64,000 nucleotides of DNA from positions 61,986-125,985 of the forward strand of contig CBDEGD010000020.1 in NCBI GenBank assembly GCA_965237625.1. The letters run 5' to 3'. The notes beneath the pieces are model-generated. The model saw only the letters and a program-made list of their open reading frames with translations, did not search any database and was not told the DNA's origin. Positions 25,045-34,552 of this stretch are shown here, in pieces (position 1 is the stretch's first letter; each line of letters starts with the position of its first letter). The position numbers were made by a program, and so were the translations under genes. This stretch comes from JABDIP01 sp965237625 (lineage in GTDB: Bacteria; Pseudomonadota; Alphaproteobacteria; DSM-16000; Inquilinaceae).

Positions 25045-25393
25045 GGGTCTGCTCCTGTCTCGAGATCAAGGTTGGGGAACCCAAATCTCAACACAGGACA
25101 GACCCATCCCGTTACCGCACTGACCTTGTCACCCGTCGCCGGAAACTACCGCGTGAGCGGTTTAGTCCCGTGACCCACAGCTGACCTGACCTTATCGAAC
25201 ACTGGAAAGCATCCCCAACGTGGAAGTCGGTGGTGTCCCAGGGGGTGGTGTAGGAGCTGTGGCTAACCGGCTTGCCGTAGCGACCGCCGAGAGTCTGGCG
25301 TAGGCAGGCCGGTTAGCCACAACGGGCGGCCATCGCGGTTTCCGGGTTAGGGTTGAGTTATCGCAACTTGACCTGCAACCGAGGAAGACCACG
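25045..25393. other. IS91 upstream end and IS256 left end, no gene
   Basis: The interval contains no credible coding frame. It holds the upstream region of the tyrosine recombinase and, from about 25200, the non-coding left end of the IS256 element with a repeated GGCTAACCGGC/GCCGGTTAGCC pair (about 25261-25272 and 25308-25319) that can form a stem. Confidence 0.5.
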
Positions 25394-26362
25394 ATGACCG
25401 ACGACATGATGACCCTTCGCACGTTGCTGGAAAAAAGTTCCGATGCCGATCTGCTGCGCGAGATGATCGGCTTCACCGCCCAGCGCCTGATGGCGCTGGA
25501 GGTGCACAGCCTGACCGGCGCCGGCCACGGCGAGCGCTCGCCGGCGCGGACCAACCATCGCAACGGCTATCGCGACCGGGTCTGGGAGACCCGGGCCGGC
25601 ACCGTGGAGTTGAAGATCCCCAAGCTCAGAAAGGGCTCCTACTTTCCCGGCTTCCTGGAACCCCGCCGGATGGCGGAGAAGGCGCTGACGGCGGTGATCC
25701 AGGAGGCCTATATCCAAGGCGTGTCGACCCGGTCGGTCGACGACCTGGTCCAGGCGATGGGCATGTCCGGCATCTCCAAGAGCCAGGTGTCACGGCTCCG
25801 CGGGGAGATCGACGAGAAGATCCAGAGCTTCCTCGACCGGCCCCTGGAGGGCAATTGGCCATACCTCTGGCTCGACGCCACCTATATGAAGGTGCACCAG
25901 GCCGGACGCATCGTCTCGATCGCCGTGATCGTGGCCGTCGGCGTCAACGATCGGGGCCGGCGCGAGGTCCTGGGCATGGCGATCGGCGCCTCGGAGGCCG
26001 AGACCTTCTGGACCGAATTCCTGCGCAGCTTGGCCCGGCGCGGTCTGCGCGGCGTCAAGCTGATGATCTCCGACGCCCACGAGGGCCTCAAGGCCGCCGC
26101 TGCCCGGGTGCTGAACGCCACCTGGCAGCGCTGCCGGGTGCACTTCATGCGCAACCTCCTGGCCCATGCCGGCCGGCAGGGCCGCCGCGTCGTCTCGGCC
26201 TTCGTCGCCACCGCCTTCGCCCAGGAAGATGCCGCGGCGGCCAAGACCCAGTGGCGCCAGGTCGCCGACCAACTCCGCCCCAAGGCGCCCAAGCTTAACC
26301 CGGTCGAACCGCCGTGGTACGTGACCCGTATGCCCGGTGGTGTGGGAGGGGCGGCGGCGTGA
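25394..26362 (+). pseudogene. Truncated IS256-family transposase
   Basis: The frame starts at ATG 25394 (GAGGAAGACCACG upstream). It has the IS256 N-terminus (RNGYRDRVWETRAGTVELKI, LRKGSYFP), the first catalytic Asp in WLDATYMKV (~155) and the second in ISDAHEGLKAA (~220), then CRVHFMRNLL. After residue ~300 (QLRPKAPKL) it leaves the family: the expected catalytic Glu region (NPLERLN type) is missing and the last ~20 residues read through a group II intron remnant (PPWYVTRMPGGVGG). It should be inactive. Confidence 0.85.
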
Positions 26363-26380
26363 GACGCCCCCTATCCCGAT
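26295..26380 (+). ncRNA. 3' remnant of a group II (IIC-like) intron
   Basis: The sequence carries a domain-V-like hairpin (GAACCGCCGTGGTACGTGAC, then CCGTATGCCCGGTGGTGTGG) followed by GGGAGGGGC...GCCCCCTATCCCGAT, the domain VI and 3' splice-end pattern of bacterial group IIC introns. No reverse transcriptase or 5' intron part is present. It is fused to the truncated IS256 gene, so a deletion or rearrangement joined the two. From 26381 to 26705 I see no convincing gene. Confidence 0.6.
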
Positions 26381-26705
26381 CCACGACCCAACCTGGACAT
26401 GTCCGAATTCTGAACAATCGCTTGAACAATACGCGAAGAGGAGTTCCGTGGGAGTTGGCAGCGTGGATTGCTCGGTATCGGAAGTTGGAGCCCGATAGAG
26501 GGAGCTTGAGCTCAGGGCGAATGCCATAGCACTCGCTGGAAATTTCGTCACGATCAACGATGATAGCGGTTCTTGTGTTGGATCAATCGCTCTCATGAAT
26601 TCGCGAAGCCGCAGTTCGCCATGACGCGAAAGGTTCATGAGAAATTTGCAACCCCACAGACGGCGAACCATATTGGTCGGTCGAAACATGTTAGCGTTAT
26701 GACAA

Positions 26706-27767
26706 ATGGGCCGAGCGCAGATGCAGCCAACCCTGTTTATTTCAACGCCATTGGAAGACGATCAGGTCGGCCGGATCCTCGCGGCGGCGAAGGGCCGTGC
26801 AACTGTCGTGCACGAGCCCGATCTGCTTCCTCCCATTCGCTATATTGCGGACCACAAGGGATGTGCGGAATTCGTTCGGACGCCGGAACAGCAGGAGCGC
26901 TGGAAGGCGCGGCTAGCGGAAGCTGAGTTTCTTTGGGACATTCCGCCGCTCGACGGCTTGCCGATGTGCAGGGCTTGGGCGCCAAAGCTACAGTGGGTTC
27001 AGACGACGAGTTCCGGTGTTGGTCCGATGATCGAGAATGCGGGGCTGGCAAATAGAGACGTGATCATAACGACCGCAAAAGGAATTCATGCCGAACCCCT
27101 ATCGGAGTTCGTATTGTTGGCGATTCTCATGCACTTCAAACGGCTCCGACACTTGCAATCCGAGCAGGCTGCTCATCACTGGCGACGCTATTGTGGTGAA
27201 GCGCTGAACGGCAAAACAATCGCGATCGTCGGTGCGGGCGAAGTTGGCCATCGTGTCGCGCAAGTCTGCAAGTTCATCGGAATGCGGGTTTTGGCTATGA
27301 GCCGACGGCTGACCCGGAGCGAAGGCCAGGCGCGAGGATATGATGGCGTTTTCACTCGCACGCAGTTGGCCAAGGTATTTGCCGGAGCCGATGCCGTCGT
27401 GCTCGCCGTTCCGCACACCTCGGAGACAGAGCAGATGATTGATGCGGAGATAATTGCGGCCATGAAGTCAGACGCAATTTTGGTCAACATCGCCAGGGGA
27501 CAGGTCGTAGACGAAACCGCGCTAATTGATGCAGTGCAAAATTGCCGGATCGGATTTGCCGCTCTCGACGTTGCGCAGACCGAACCGCTACCGGCAGATA
27601 GTCCGTTATGGGATCAACCCAACGTTCTCATAAGTCCACACTCCGCATCAACGGTTGCGAATGAAAACAGCAAGATAACGGATATCTTTATTCATAACTT
27701 GAATTGTCTGCTGGAACATCGGCCGAGCAGTATGAAAAATGTCTTTGACAAATCGCGTCTCTATTGA
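26706..27767 (+). CDS. D-2-hydroxyacid dehydrogenase
   Basis: This 353-residue protein (start 26706, or five codons later) has the NAD-binding motif VGAGEVGHRVAQ (~175-186). The catalytic residues of the family are present: Arg in NIARGQVVDE (~260), Glu in DVAQTEPLPADS (~290) and His in ISPHSAS (~308). It interconverts a 2-oxo acid and a D-2-hydroxy acid with NAD(P)H in the cytoplasm. It stands about 320 bp upstream of a TRAP transporter whose other flank carries a second enzyme of this family, so the substrate is probably what the transporter imports. No clear ribosome site is visible. Confidence 0.9.
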   Translation: MGRAQMQPTLFISTPLEDDQVGRILAAAKGRATVVHEPDLLPPIRYIADHKGCAEFVRTPEQQERWKARLAEAEFLWDIPPLDGLPMCRAWAPKLQWVQTTSSGVGPMIENAGLANRDVIITTAKGIHAEPLSEFVLLAILMHFKRLRHLQSEQAAHHWRRYCGEALNGKTIAIVGAGEVGHRVAQVCKFIGMRVLAMSRRLTRSEGQARGYDGVFTRTQLAKVFAGADAVVLAVPHTSETEQMIDAEIIAAMKSDAILVNIARGQVVDETALIDAVQNCRIGFAALDVAQTEPLPADSPLWDQPNVLISPHSASTVANENSKITDIFIHNLNCLLEHRPSSMKNVFDKSRLY

Positions 27768-27786
27768 TGGAGCTGCCAGCTCCATC
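27766..27786. terminator. Hairpin at end of dehydrogenase gene
   Basis: Perfect 10-bp arms (GATGGAGCTG and CAGCTCCATC) with a one-base centre overlap the stop codon. There is no T-run, so it may attenuate transcription or stabilise the message end. The remaining interval to 28091 contains no convincing gene. Confidence 0.4.
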
Positions 27787-28091
27787 GATTGACCGGCCCG
27801 CATCGGGTTGAACGCTCCTGATGCAGCGTCCCTGCGGTAGGTCCTCCACCTCGCAATAGCTGGGCGAAAACCGGTAATTCAGTTGTAGAGCCGCTTGAAG
27901 GATTTGGGTCAGAATTCGATGGCAGCGGTAATGGATCGTCTGTACTCGGAACGACTGCCGCCGGCTCTCCGCCAACAAATACCCGCCACAGAGACAGCTT
28001 CCCGACCGACATAAATATTTACGAATTCCGTAGTTTGCGGCATGGTGTCACACCTAAATAGAGGTCTAAATCTTAAACTGCGAGGACTCTC

Positions 28092-29108
28092 ATGAAGCGC
28101 TTCGTCACACTTTGCCGGATCGCTGCCATTGGACTGGCGATCTCCATTGGTACGATTTCGGTATCGCAAGCCGCAGATATCGTCTGGCGGATGGCCACGA
28201 AACAGCCTGCGGATAGCAACGAAGGCATGGCATTCCAGCGTTTTGCCGACAAGGTCGCAGAATTTTCCAACGGCCGCATGGAAGTCAGGGTTTTCCCCAA
28301 CGAACAATTGGGAAAGACGGAAGCGGTCTTGGAACAGATCCAGGCAGGAACCGTCCATCTTTATCCGGAGGGCTCTGCCTATCTCGCCAAATGGGTCGAT
28401 GACATCAAATACTCATCTGCGCCATTCATGTTCGAGAGCCGCGATCACTGGGCAAATTTCATGAAGTCGGACCTGTTCGAAGGTTGGCTAACCGAAATCG
28501 AGTCCGAAGCGGGCGTCACTCTATTAGGTGATCCGGCTGCCTACATGCGCGGGCCATATCGGGTGATGGTGACAAGAAGGCCTTGGTCGTCGCTAAACGA
28601 CATGCAAGGTGTCAAATTGCGCATGCACCCGAACCAACTTGCCGCGGATGTTTGGACACATCTGGGTGCGGAGGTTCGCACGCTGGGCTGGACGGAAGTC
28701 TACAGTTCTATCAAGCAGGGCATCGTTGAAGCGGTGAATTCGCCGGTTGGCCTGGTGGAATCGATGAAGTTCTATGAAGTTGCGCCGCATATCATTCGGC
28801 ACAACGAATATCCGCAAGGAATTGGTTTCATCATGAACGCCAATGCCTATAACGAACTGCCAGATGATCTGAAAGACGCGGTGAACCGCGCCTATGAGGC
28901 CGGCGGTGCTTATTCCGTCGAGCTGTCAGAAGCGACCCTTGCCGACCAGCTTAGCCGGATGGAAGCAAGGGGCGTCACCTATTCTGAACCCGATCTTTCG
29001 GATTTTCATGCGTCCATGCGTGAATTTTATCGTGAGCGCGAGTCGAACGGTGAATTGCCGGCCGGCTTCCTCGACGCCGTTGCGGAATCGCGCCCCAACC
29101 AGAGCTGA
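28092..29108 (+). CDS. dctP: TRAP transporter substrate-binding protein (DctP type)
   Basis: This 338-residue protein starts at ATG 28092 (GCGAGGACTCTC upstream). A signal peptide ends at VSQA-ADIVW (~27). Family features follow: FADKVAEFSNGRMEVRVFPN, LEQIQAGTVHLYPEG, a GVKLRMHPNQLAAD segment holding the substrate-salt-bridge arginine, and WTEVYSSIKQGIVEAVNSP. It captures an organic acid in the periplasm for the two membrane subunits encoded next. Substrate class cannot be read directly; the neighbouring hydroxyacid dehydrogenases suggest a hydroxy or oxo carboxylate. Confidence 0.95.
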   Translation: MKRFVTLCRIAAIGLAISIGTISVSQAADIVWRMATKQPADSNEGMAFQRFADKVAEFSNGRMEVRVFPNEQLGKTEAVLEQIQAGTVHLYPEGSAYLAKWVDDIKYSSAPFMFESRDHWANFMKSDLFEGWLTEIESEAGVTLLGDPAAYMRGPYRVMVTRRPWSSLNDMQGVKLRMHPNQLAADVWTHLGAEVRTLGWTEVYSSIKQGIVEAVNSPVGLVESMKFYEVAPHIIRHNEYPQGIGFIMNANAYNELPDDLKDAVNRAYEAGGAYSVELSEATLADQLSRMEARGVTYSEPDLSDFHASMREFYRERESNGELPAGFLDAVAESRPNQS

Positions 29109-29121
29109 TCGGGACGCGGCA

Positions 29122-29658
29122 GTGGGGCGGCTCGTCGAACATGCGGATCGCCTCTTGGGCTTTTGCGAGCGACTGTTTCTTGTGTTCGCGAACGGTTGCT
29201 TAGCGATTCTGTTGACGGTGAATACTCTCAACATCGCCAGTCGGGCGATTTGGGACCGCGGTCTGCAATGGGTATTTCCCTGGAGCACGGTCCTGTTCGT
29301 CTGGATGAGCTTTTTCGGCTTCTATGTCGTCTATCGCATGCGCAGCGATATCACCGTAGATTTTGTTTACGAACGGCTTGGCCCTCTGGGACAGATGGTT
29401 GTTCGCCAGTTCGTCAATATCCTGATTCTCCTCCTGATGGCGGTGATGGTTTGGCACGGGCCGGAAATCATCAAACGTCAGGCAGGCATAATCGAACAGG
29501 TATATTTCTTCGGTATTCAGGTTGAGAGATTCACCCTGGCGGTGCCGTTGTTCGTCACCTGCGGGCTGATTTTCCTCAACTATCTTGTCGATATGATCTG
29601 CGGGCTGCGCGGCGAAACGATGCCATCCCATCGGACGCGCAATTCCGATACTCGTTGA
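29122..29658 (+). CDS. dctQ: TRAP transporter small membrane subunit (DctQ type)
   Basis: This 178-residue protein starts at a GTG 13 bp after the binding-protein gene, with GGGA upstream. Four hydrophobic segments are visible (LFLVFANGCLAILLTVNTLN; VFPWSTVLFVWMSFFGFYVV; ILILLLMAVMVW; AVPLFVTCGLIFLNYLVD), with RMRSDITVDF between the second and third helices, as in other DctQ proteins. It couples the binding protein to the large permease. An open frame extends upstream inside dctP but is not coding. Confidence 0.85.
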   Translation: MGRLVEHADRLLGFCERLFLVFANGCLAILLTVNTLNIASRAIWDRGLQWVFPWSTVLFVWMSFFGFYVVYRMRSDITVDFVYERLGPLGQMVVRQFVNILILLLMAVMVWHGPEIIKRQAGIIEQVYFFGIQVERFTLAVPLFVTCGLIFLNYLVDMICGLRGETMPSHRTRNSDTR

Positions 29659-29685
29659 TTTTGGGATAGAGGAAGCGCCGCCCTG

Positions 29686-29727
29686 ATGCCCTATTTGCTG
29701 AGCCAACTGGCCATGCAGGAGGCCTGA
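29686..29727 (+). CDS. Possible 13-residue mini-ORF before dctM
   Basis: ATG 29686 opens a 13-codon frame (PYLLSQLAMQEA) that stops four bases before the dctM start and contains the dctM ribosome site (CAGGAGG). It may only help re-initiation at dctM, or be chance. Confidence 0.25.
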   Translation: MPYLLSQLAMQEA

Positions 29728-29731
29728 TCCG

Positions 29732-31015
29732 ATGGTCTGGGCGCTGTTCGGCGGGTTTATCGGCCTGATGATTTTCCGCGTTCCGGTCACTATGGCGATT
29801 GGAGTTGCGGTGTTGGGCTCACTGATCGTTGCCGGATTTTCCAGCGAAATCTACATCCTGCCGCTGATGGTCGTCGAAGGTGTAGAGAACCCATCACTGA
29901 TAGCCGTGCCCTTTTTCATCATGGCTGGCAACTTGATGAATGCGGTCGGCATGACCGACAAAATTTTCAATTTTGCGATGACTCTGGTCGGCCATTTCCG
30001 TGCCGGCCTGGCCCAGGTCAATGTGTTGGCGTCGATGATCTTCGCCGGTGTCTCAGGGGCCGCCGTCGCCGACATCGCCGGGCTCGGCATGGTCGAGATC
30101 CGCGCCATGCGCGAACGCGGCTACCCGGCCGATTTCGCCGCCGCGCTGACAGTCTGCTCTGCGGTTATCGGTCCGATCATACCCCCATCCATCAGCCTGG
30201 TTATTTATGCTTTCCTGTCAAACACGTCTGTCGCCCGGCTGTTTCTGGCGGGCATCGTACCTGGGTTGGTGATCGGCGCGGCGCTGATGACCTTCAATCG
30301 GCTGATTGCAGTTCGGCGCGGCTTTCCGCGCGAACCGCGGGCAACATTCGCCCAAGTGCGCCACGCCACCGTTGACGGCTTAGCAGCGCTCGTTGCGCCG
30401 GCGATCATTCTCAGTGCCATAGTCACCGGTTTCACGACGGCAACCGAGGCAGGCGTTCTAGCCTGCGTCTATTCGATCCTGCTGGGGCTTTTCTACCGCA
30501 CCTTCACTTGGCGCAAATTGTGGAAGGCGCTCACCGATACGATGATCATTACCTCCATCATCATGATCATTATTGGGTATTCGCAGGTTATGGGATGGCT
30601 GTTGGCGATTGAGCAAATACCGCAGGCGCTGGCCAGCATGGTTCTCCTTACGACCGACAACAAGTATGTGTTCTTGCTAATTATGCTGTTATTTCTGTTG
30701 GCGATTGGCACAGTCGTGGAAGGCATTCCGGCCAAACTTATCCTGGTGCCGATGTTGTTGCCGTTGGTTGATCAATTCGGCATTGACCGTATTCATTTCG
30801 GTCTGATCATCACATTCGCCCTGTTGATTGGCATGGCAACACCGCCGATGGGAATCGGCCTTTACATCGTCACTCAGGTTGCCGACGTCTCGTTCGAACG
30901 AGTCACGATTGCAGTAATCCCATTTTACATTCCGCTGATCATTGTGTTGCTGCTGATCACTTACGTGCCGACACTCACGCTATGGCTGCCGGACCTCATT
31001 CTCGGGCCGGATTAG
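29732..31015 (+). CDS. dctM: TRAP transporter large permease (DctM type)
   Basis: This 427-residue protein starts at ATG 29732 with AGGAGG nine bases upstream. It has about 12 hydrophobic segments and the DctM signatures: AVPFFIMAGNLMNAVGMTDK, ASMIFAGVSGAAVADIAGLG, GYPADFAAALTVCSAVIGPI-IPPS, and TVVEGIPAKLILVPMLLPLV. It drives sodium-coupled uptake of the acid delivered by DctP. The next gene begins four bases after its stop. Confidence 0.95.
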   Translation: MVWALFGGFIGLMIFRVPVTMAIGVAVLGSLIVAGFSSEIYILPLMVVEGVENPSLIAVPFFIMAGNLMNAVGMTDKIFNFAMTLVGHFRAGLAQVNVLASMIFAGVSGAAVADIAGLGMVEIRAMRERGYPADFAAALTVCSAVIGPIIPPSISLVIYAFLSNTSVARLFLAGIVPGLVIGAALMTFNRLIAVRRGFPREPRATFAQVRHATVDGLAALVAPAIILSAIVTGFTTATEAGVLACVYSILLGLFYRTFTWRKLWKALTDTMIITSIIMIIIGYSQVMGWLLAIEQIPQALASMVLLTTDNKYVFLLIMLLFLLAIGTVVEGIPAKLILVPMLLPLVDQFGIDRIHFGLIITFALLIGMATPPMGIGLYIVTQVADVSFERVTIAVIPFYIPLIIVLLLITYVPTLTLWLPDLILGPD

Positions 31016-31019
31016 ACCC

Positions 31020-31949
31020 ATGGCCCTGATTATCCGTGTTGGACCCGAGAGAGAAGCATGGTGGCAGAATCATCTCCAATCGCTTCTGCCGGAGATCGAT
31101 TGTCGGATCTGGGACGAGCCTGGCGATCTGGATGAGATCGAATATGCGGTCGTCTGGAGGCCACCGGCCGGCGGATTGAAACGGTTTCCGAATCTGAAAT
31201 GTATCGTCTCGATCGGTGCCGGCATCGATCATATTCTCGTCGATCCGGAGCGGCCACGCCATGTACCGATCATTCGCACGACCGGTGACGACCTGACCCA
31301 GCGCATGCGTGAATACGTCTGCCTGCATGTGCTTCGCCACCACCGCCGACTACCGGAGATCGACGAAATCCAAATAACGCAGGAATGGCGCCAGACCGTC
31401 AATCCTCCTGCCTATCAACGCCGGGTCGGGATCATGGGGCTCGGCAATCTCGGCAGCGATGTGGCAAGAACGCTTACCGTCATCGGCTTCGACGTTGCCG
31501 GCTGGTCGAGGCGGCCAAAGGACATATCCGGGGTGATGAATTTTACCGGTGCCGATGGACTGGAACCGTTCCTGAAGCGAAGCGACTTTCTGGTCTGTCT
31601 GTTGCCGCTAACGGACGCCACGCGGAATATTCTCAACGGCAAACTGTTCTCGATGTTGCCGCCCGGCGCCTGCCTGATCAATGCGGCGCGTGGCGAGCAT
31701 CTTGTCGAGGAAGATTTGCTGACGGCGTTGGACGATGGCCGGATCGAATATGCCACTCTCGATGTATTCCACCAAGAGCCCCTACCGGCCGGACATCCGT
31801 TCTGGGATCACCCTCGCGTGCTGGTGACACCGCATATCGCCTCGTTGATCGACCCCGTTGCCGGCGGCGCGGCTATTGCCGCCAATCTGAGCCGTTTCAT
31901 CAACGGTGAATCCGTGCCCAATCTGGTCGACCTTGAACAGGGGTATTGA
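31020..31949 (+). CDS. D-2-hydroxyacid dehydrogenase, GhrA-like
   Basis: This 309-residue protein has the NAD motif GIMGLGNLGSDVART (~138-152), then the GhrA-type GWSRRPKDISGV, and catalytic Arg (NAARGEHLVEEDLL), Glu (DVFHQEPLPAGHPFWDHP) and His (VTPHIAS). GhrA-like enzymes reduce glyoxylate, hydroxypyruvate and related 2-oxo acids. The start is four bases after dctM, so the gene is translated from the same message and probably acts on the imported compound. It differs clearly from the first dehydrogenase of the cluster. Confidence 0.9.
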   Translation: MALIIRVGPEREAWWQNHLQSLLPEIDCRIWDEPGDLDEIEYAVVWRPPAGGLKRFPNLKCIVSIGAGIDHILVDPERPRHVPIIRTTGDDLTQRMREYVCLHVLRHHRRLPEIDEIQITQEWRQTVNPPAYQRRVGIMGLGNLGSDVARTLTVIGFDVAGWSRRPKDISGVMNFTGADGLEPFLKRSDFLVCLLPLTDATRNILNGKLFSMLPPGACLINAARGEHLVEEDLLTALDDGRIEYATLDVFHQEPLPAGHPFWDHPRVLVTPHIASLIDPVAGGAAIAANLSRFINGESVPNLVDLEQGY

Positions 31950-32068
31950 ATTCGACCGGTTCCGGCCGCCATCAATGGACCACAAGAATAGCAGCGGCCA
32001 TTCAGCATGATAAAACGCCGCGGCTGTTGCTGGGTCTTTTGGCGAAACAAGACCGAGGAGGCTAGGTA

Positions 32069-33676
32069 TTAGGGGCGGATCGCCTGACTGATCTCCTCGT
32101 CATCGAGAACAAACGGCGCCGCAGCGGCGGCGCCGCCGATCGGCTGTGACGGATCGTTGATGCCGTGACTGACACCGGTCGCAGGATCGCGGCTGACGCC
32201 GGACGGACAGGAATAGAGTTTCGGAAAGACCAATAGCTGGGCAACTTCGATTTGAAAATGCCGCGACAATTCCGTAATCACCTCGTTACCCAATCGAGGA
32301 TCGACCCGGATGGAGCCGCGGTCGGAAGCGTCAATTCTGGGATGGTTGACCGCCTCTTCCAGACTTAACCCAAAATCCAACATCAGGGCAGCAATCTGAG
32401 TCGTGCAGGGCATGATATGGTTAGCGCCGGAGGCGCCGACGGCAAAGATCGCCTCGTCGTCGCGCGTTGCGATCGTGGGGCACATATTGCTGGCATTGAT
32501 GCGCTTTCGACCGGCCATGGTCGTTTGAAAACCGGGCCGCGGATCGAAATATGAGACCGAATTATTCATCAGAATGCCGGTCTGTGGCAGAATGACACAA
32601 CTGCCGAACCGATTGAGCAAGGTGTAGGTCAGGGCGACCATGTTGCCCTCGGCATCGACAGCCGAAAGATGGCTGGTGCAGCCGCCGACTTCGGTCGTCC
32701 TGCCGATCCGCCGGTTGTGGCTTCGCCAGGCCTTGTTGATCCCGTCGGCATAGACCTTCCAGCTTCGCGCGCCGATCCCCTGTGCCGAGTTGGGGTCGCC
32801 CGTGTCGATATGGGCCGCAATATGCTCGAGTGTTTCAATGAGTCGCGGCCCGCCGCTGGTCGGGCCGGCCGTATGCAGCGTCGCACCGCGGTGCTCGGCC
32901 GATAACGGTGCATGCTCCAGCACCTCGTAAGCGGCAAGATCCTCGGCATCGATACGGCTGCCGCCGCCTTTCAGGTCAGCGCAGATGCGCTCGCCAAGCG
33001 AACCGCCGTAAAAGCAATCCGGTCCATTCTCGGCAAGCGTCTTCAAGGTGTCGGCCAGCTGCCCGAGTGGCAAGTACTGTTCCGGCGCCGCGGGCACGCC
33101 GCCCGGTAGATAGGTTGCGGCGGCCGCCGGATCGCGCGCCAGATCTGCTGCGGTAAGCGCGATCTCCAAGGTGGTAAACCAATCACATGGCAGGCCGCGT
33201 TCTGCCAATTGGATTGCCGGATCGAGAACCGTATCGAGCCCGAGGCGGCCAAAGCGGGTCAGCGCGCGCGACAGGCCCTTGACCGCTCCGGGCACCGTTA
33301 TGGCGCCGTAACCGATGATGTTTCGCCGGTCGATCACCCCCGGGAAACCCATAATGCTTTCGGGAACATCCGGATCGAGAGGATAATCCGCCGGGTCCAT
33401 CGCCGAGGGAAGCACGCCCTGAAAGTCCAATACGTGGCCGGACCGATCTTGGGCATTCCACACCACCATGTAGCCGCTGCCACCAAGGCCGCACATCCAT
33501 GGCTCGACCGCGGTGAGCGCGAAGGCTGCGGCGACGGCCGCATCGATCGCGTTTCCGCCCGATGCCAGCATGCCCGCACCGGCCCGCGCAGCGAGCAAAT
33601 GCTGAGCGGCGACGACGCCCTCCGTCGACGCCACGGCCCTCTTACTTACGTCCCAATGTTCGACCGATTTATTCAT
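32069..33676 (-). CDS. Gamma-glutamyltransferase-family hydrolase
   Basis: This 535-residue protein has the N-terminal family pattern (VVAAQHLLAARAGAGMLASG, GNAIDAAVAAAFAL) and the autoprocessing site CTSHLSAVDAEGNMVALTYT (~335), where the Thr before SH is the expected nucleophile. The small-subunit patterns NNSVSYFDPRPG and GASGANHIMPC follow. No signal peptide is visible, so it may be cytoplasmic. GGT-family members cleave gamma-glutamyl amides or, in relatives, acyl amides. It is convergent with the dehydrogenase on its left and divergent from the RraA-like gene on its right, so it may supply or process the cluster's substrate. Confidence 0.9.
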   Translation of the reverse strand: MNKSVEHWDVSKRAVASTEGVVAAQHLLAARAGAGMLASGGNAIDAAVAAAFALTAVEPWMCGLGGSGYMVVWNAQDRSGHVLDFQGVLPSAMDPADYPLDPDVPESIMGFPGVIDRRNIIGYGAITVPGAVKGLSRALTRFGRLGLDTVLDPAIQLAERGLPCDWFTTLEIALTAADLARDPAAAATYLPGGVPAAPEQYLPLGQLADTLKTLAENGPDCFYGGSLGERICADLKGGGSRIDAEDLAAYEVLEHAPLSAEHRGATLHTAGPTSGGPRLIETLEHIAAHIDTGDPNSAQGIGARSWKVYADGINKAWRSHNRRIGRTTEVGGCTSHLSAVDAEGNMVALTYTLLNRFGSCVILPQTGILMNNSVSYFDPRPGFQTTMAGRKRINASNMCPTIATRDDEAIFAVGASGANHIMPCTTQIAALMLDFGLSLEEAVNHPRIDASDRGSIRVDPRLGNEVITELSRHFQIEVAQLLVFPKLYSCPSGVSRDPATGVSHGINDPSQPIGGAAAAAPFVLDDEEISQAIRP

Positions 33677-33733
33677 GGCTTACCCTTCAAGCGACAATTA
33701 TCATACTCCGGTTCGAGGCAGAGGGATAAGAAT

Positions 33734-34552
33734 GTGAGCTATGTTATTGCTCCCATGCCGACCCAGATTGAGGCAGATCTGCTTGAAAAGGCCCAGCGGG
33801 TTGAAACGGCGACGATCGGCCATCGGCGGCATATGGGATTCATGGACGCGGCTATCCAGGCTATCTTGCCCAGCCGCCGAATCGCCGGCACCGCTGTCAC
33901 GTTGGCCCTGCCCGGCCAAGATTCGACACTGCTTCACCACATCGTCCAGTTTCTGCGGCCGAACGATATTCTTGTTATCGACAGGCTGGGCGACCACAAA
34001 CACGCCTGCCTCGGTGGCGGGGTCGCCTGTGCGATCAAGGCGAGCAATTGTGTCGGCGTGGTGATCGACGGCACCTGCACCGATGTGTCGGAAATCGAGC
34101 AATACGATCTGCCGGTCTGGTGCCGCGGGCCCGCACCGATCACGACACGCCTATATGATGTTGGGGGCAGTTTCAATGTCGACATTGCCTGCGGCGGCGC
34201 CGTCGTTCATCCGGGCGACGCAGTGGTCTGCGATTTGAACGGCTGTCTCGTCATGCCGCCCGGCGAAGCGCAGGCCGACATTGACTGGGCGCTCGGCAAA
34301 CAAGAATCGGAACCGGCCGGTCATCGGGCGATGGAAAAAGGGCGAGTTGCTGGGCAGCCGATCAGGCGCGTCGGCAATGGTGGAAGCACAACTGAAGGCA
34401 GCGGCCGACATCGCTTGAGCGTGTTAAATCAAGAGTCAAAAGCGATCTGCATTCGCCAAGGTGATCCACATTCCCTGAGAGTGAGGCCGCCACTATTGCG
34501 CCATGTCTCCTTTTGGCTACGAGCACCCCAACCGATAGCCGCATTTGGATGA
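33734..34552 (+). CDS. RraA-like protein with altered active-site motif
   Basis: It starts at GTG 33734 (GAGGGATAAGAAT upstream), about 272 residues. RraA/HMG-aldolase features: LVIDRLGDHKHACLGGGVAC (glycine-rich metal/substrate loop), VGVVIDGTCTDVSEIEQYDL, and WCRGPAPITTRLYDVGGS. In the aldolases the motif is DG-x-x-R-D, where Arg binds the oxo-acid; here it reads DGTCTD, so the Arg is replaced by Thr while the metal-binding Asp is kept. It is therefore likely not a classical aldolase. The last ~60 residues (after GKQESEPAGHR) do not look like the family and may be read-through past a lost stop. It diverges from the gamma-glutamyltransferase gene. Confidence 0.75.
   Translation: MSYVIAPMPTQIEADLLEKAQRVETATIGHRRHMGFMDAAIQAILPSRRIAGTAVTLALPGQDSTLLHHIVQFLRPNDILVIDRLGDHKHACLGGGVACAIKASNCVGVVIDGTCTDVSEIEQYDLPVWCRGPAPITTRLYDVGGSFNVDIACGGAVVHPGDAVVCDLNGCLVMPPGEAQADIDWALGKQESEPAGHRAMEKGRVAGQPIRRVGNGGSTTEGSGRHRLSVLNQESKAICIRQGDPHSLRVRPPLLRHVSFWLRAPQPIAAFG

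Noticed and set aside
27800..28060. Possible regulator fragment upstream of dctP
   Set aside because: Short readable stretches only, with no start, no helix-turn-helix and stops in all frames.
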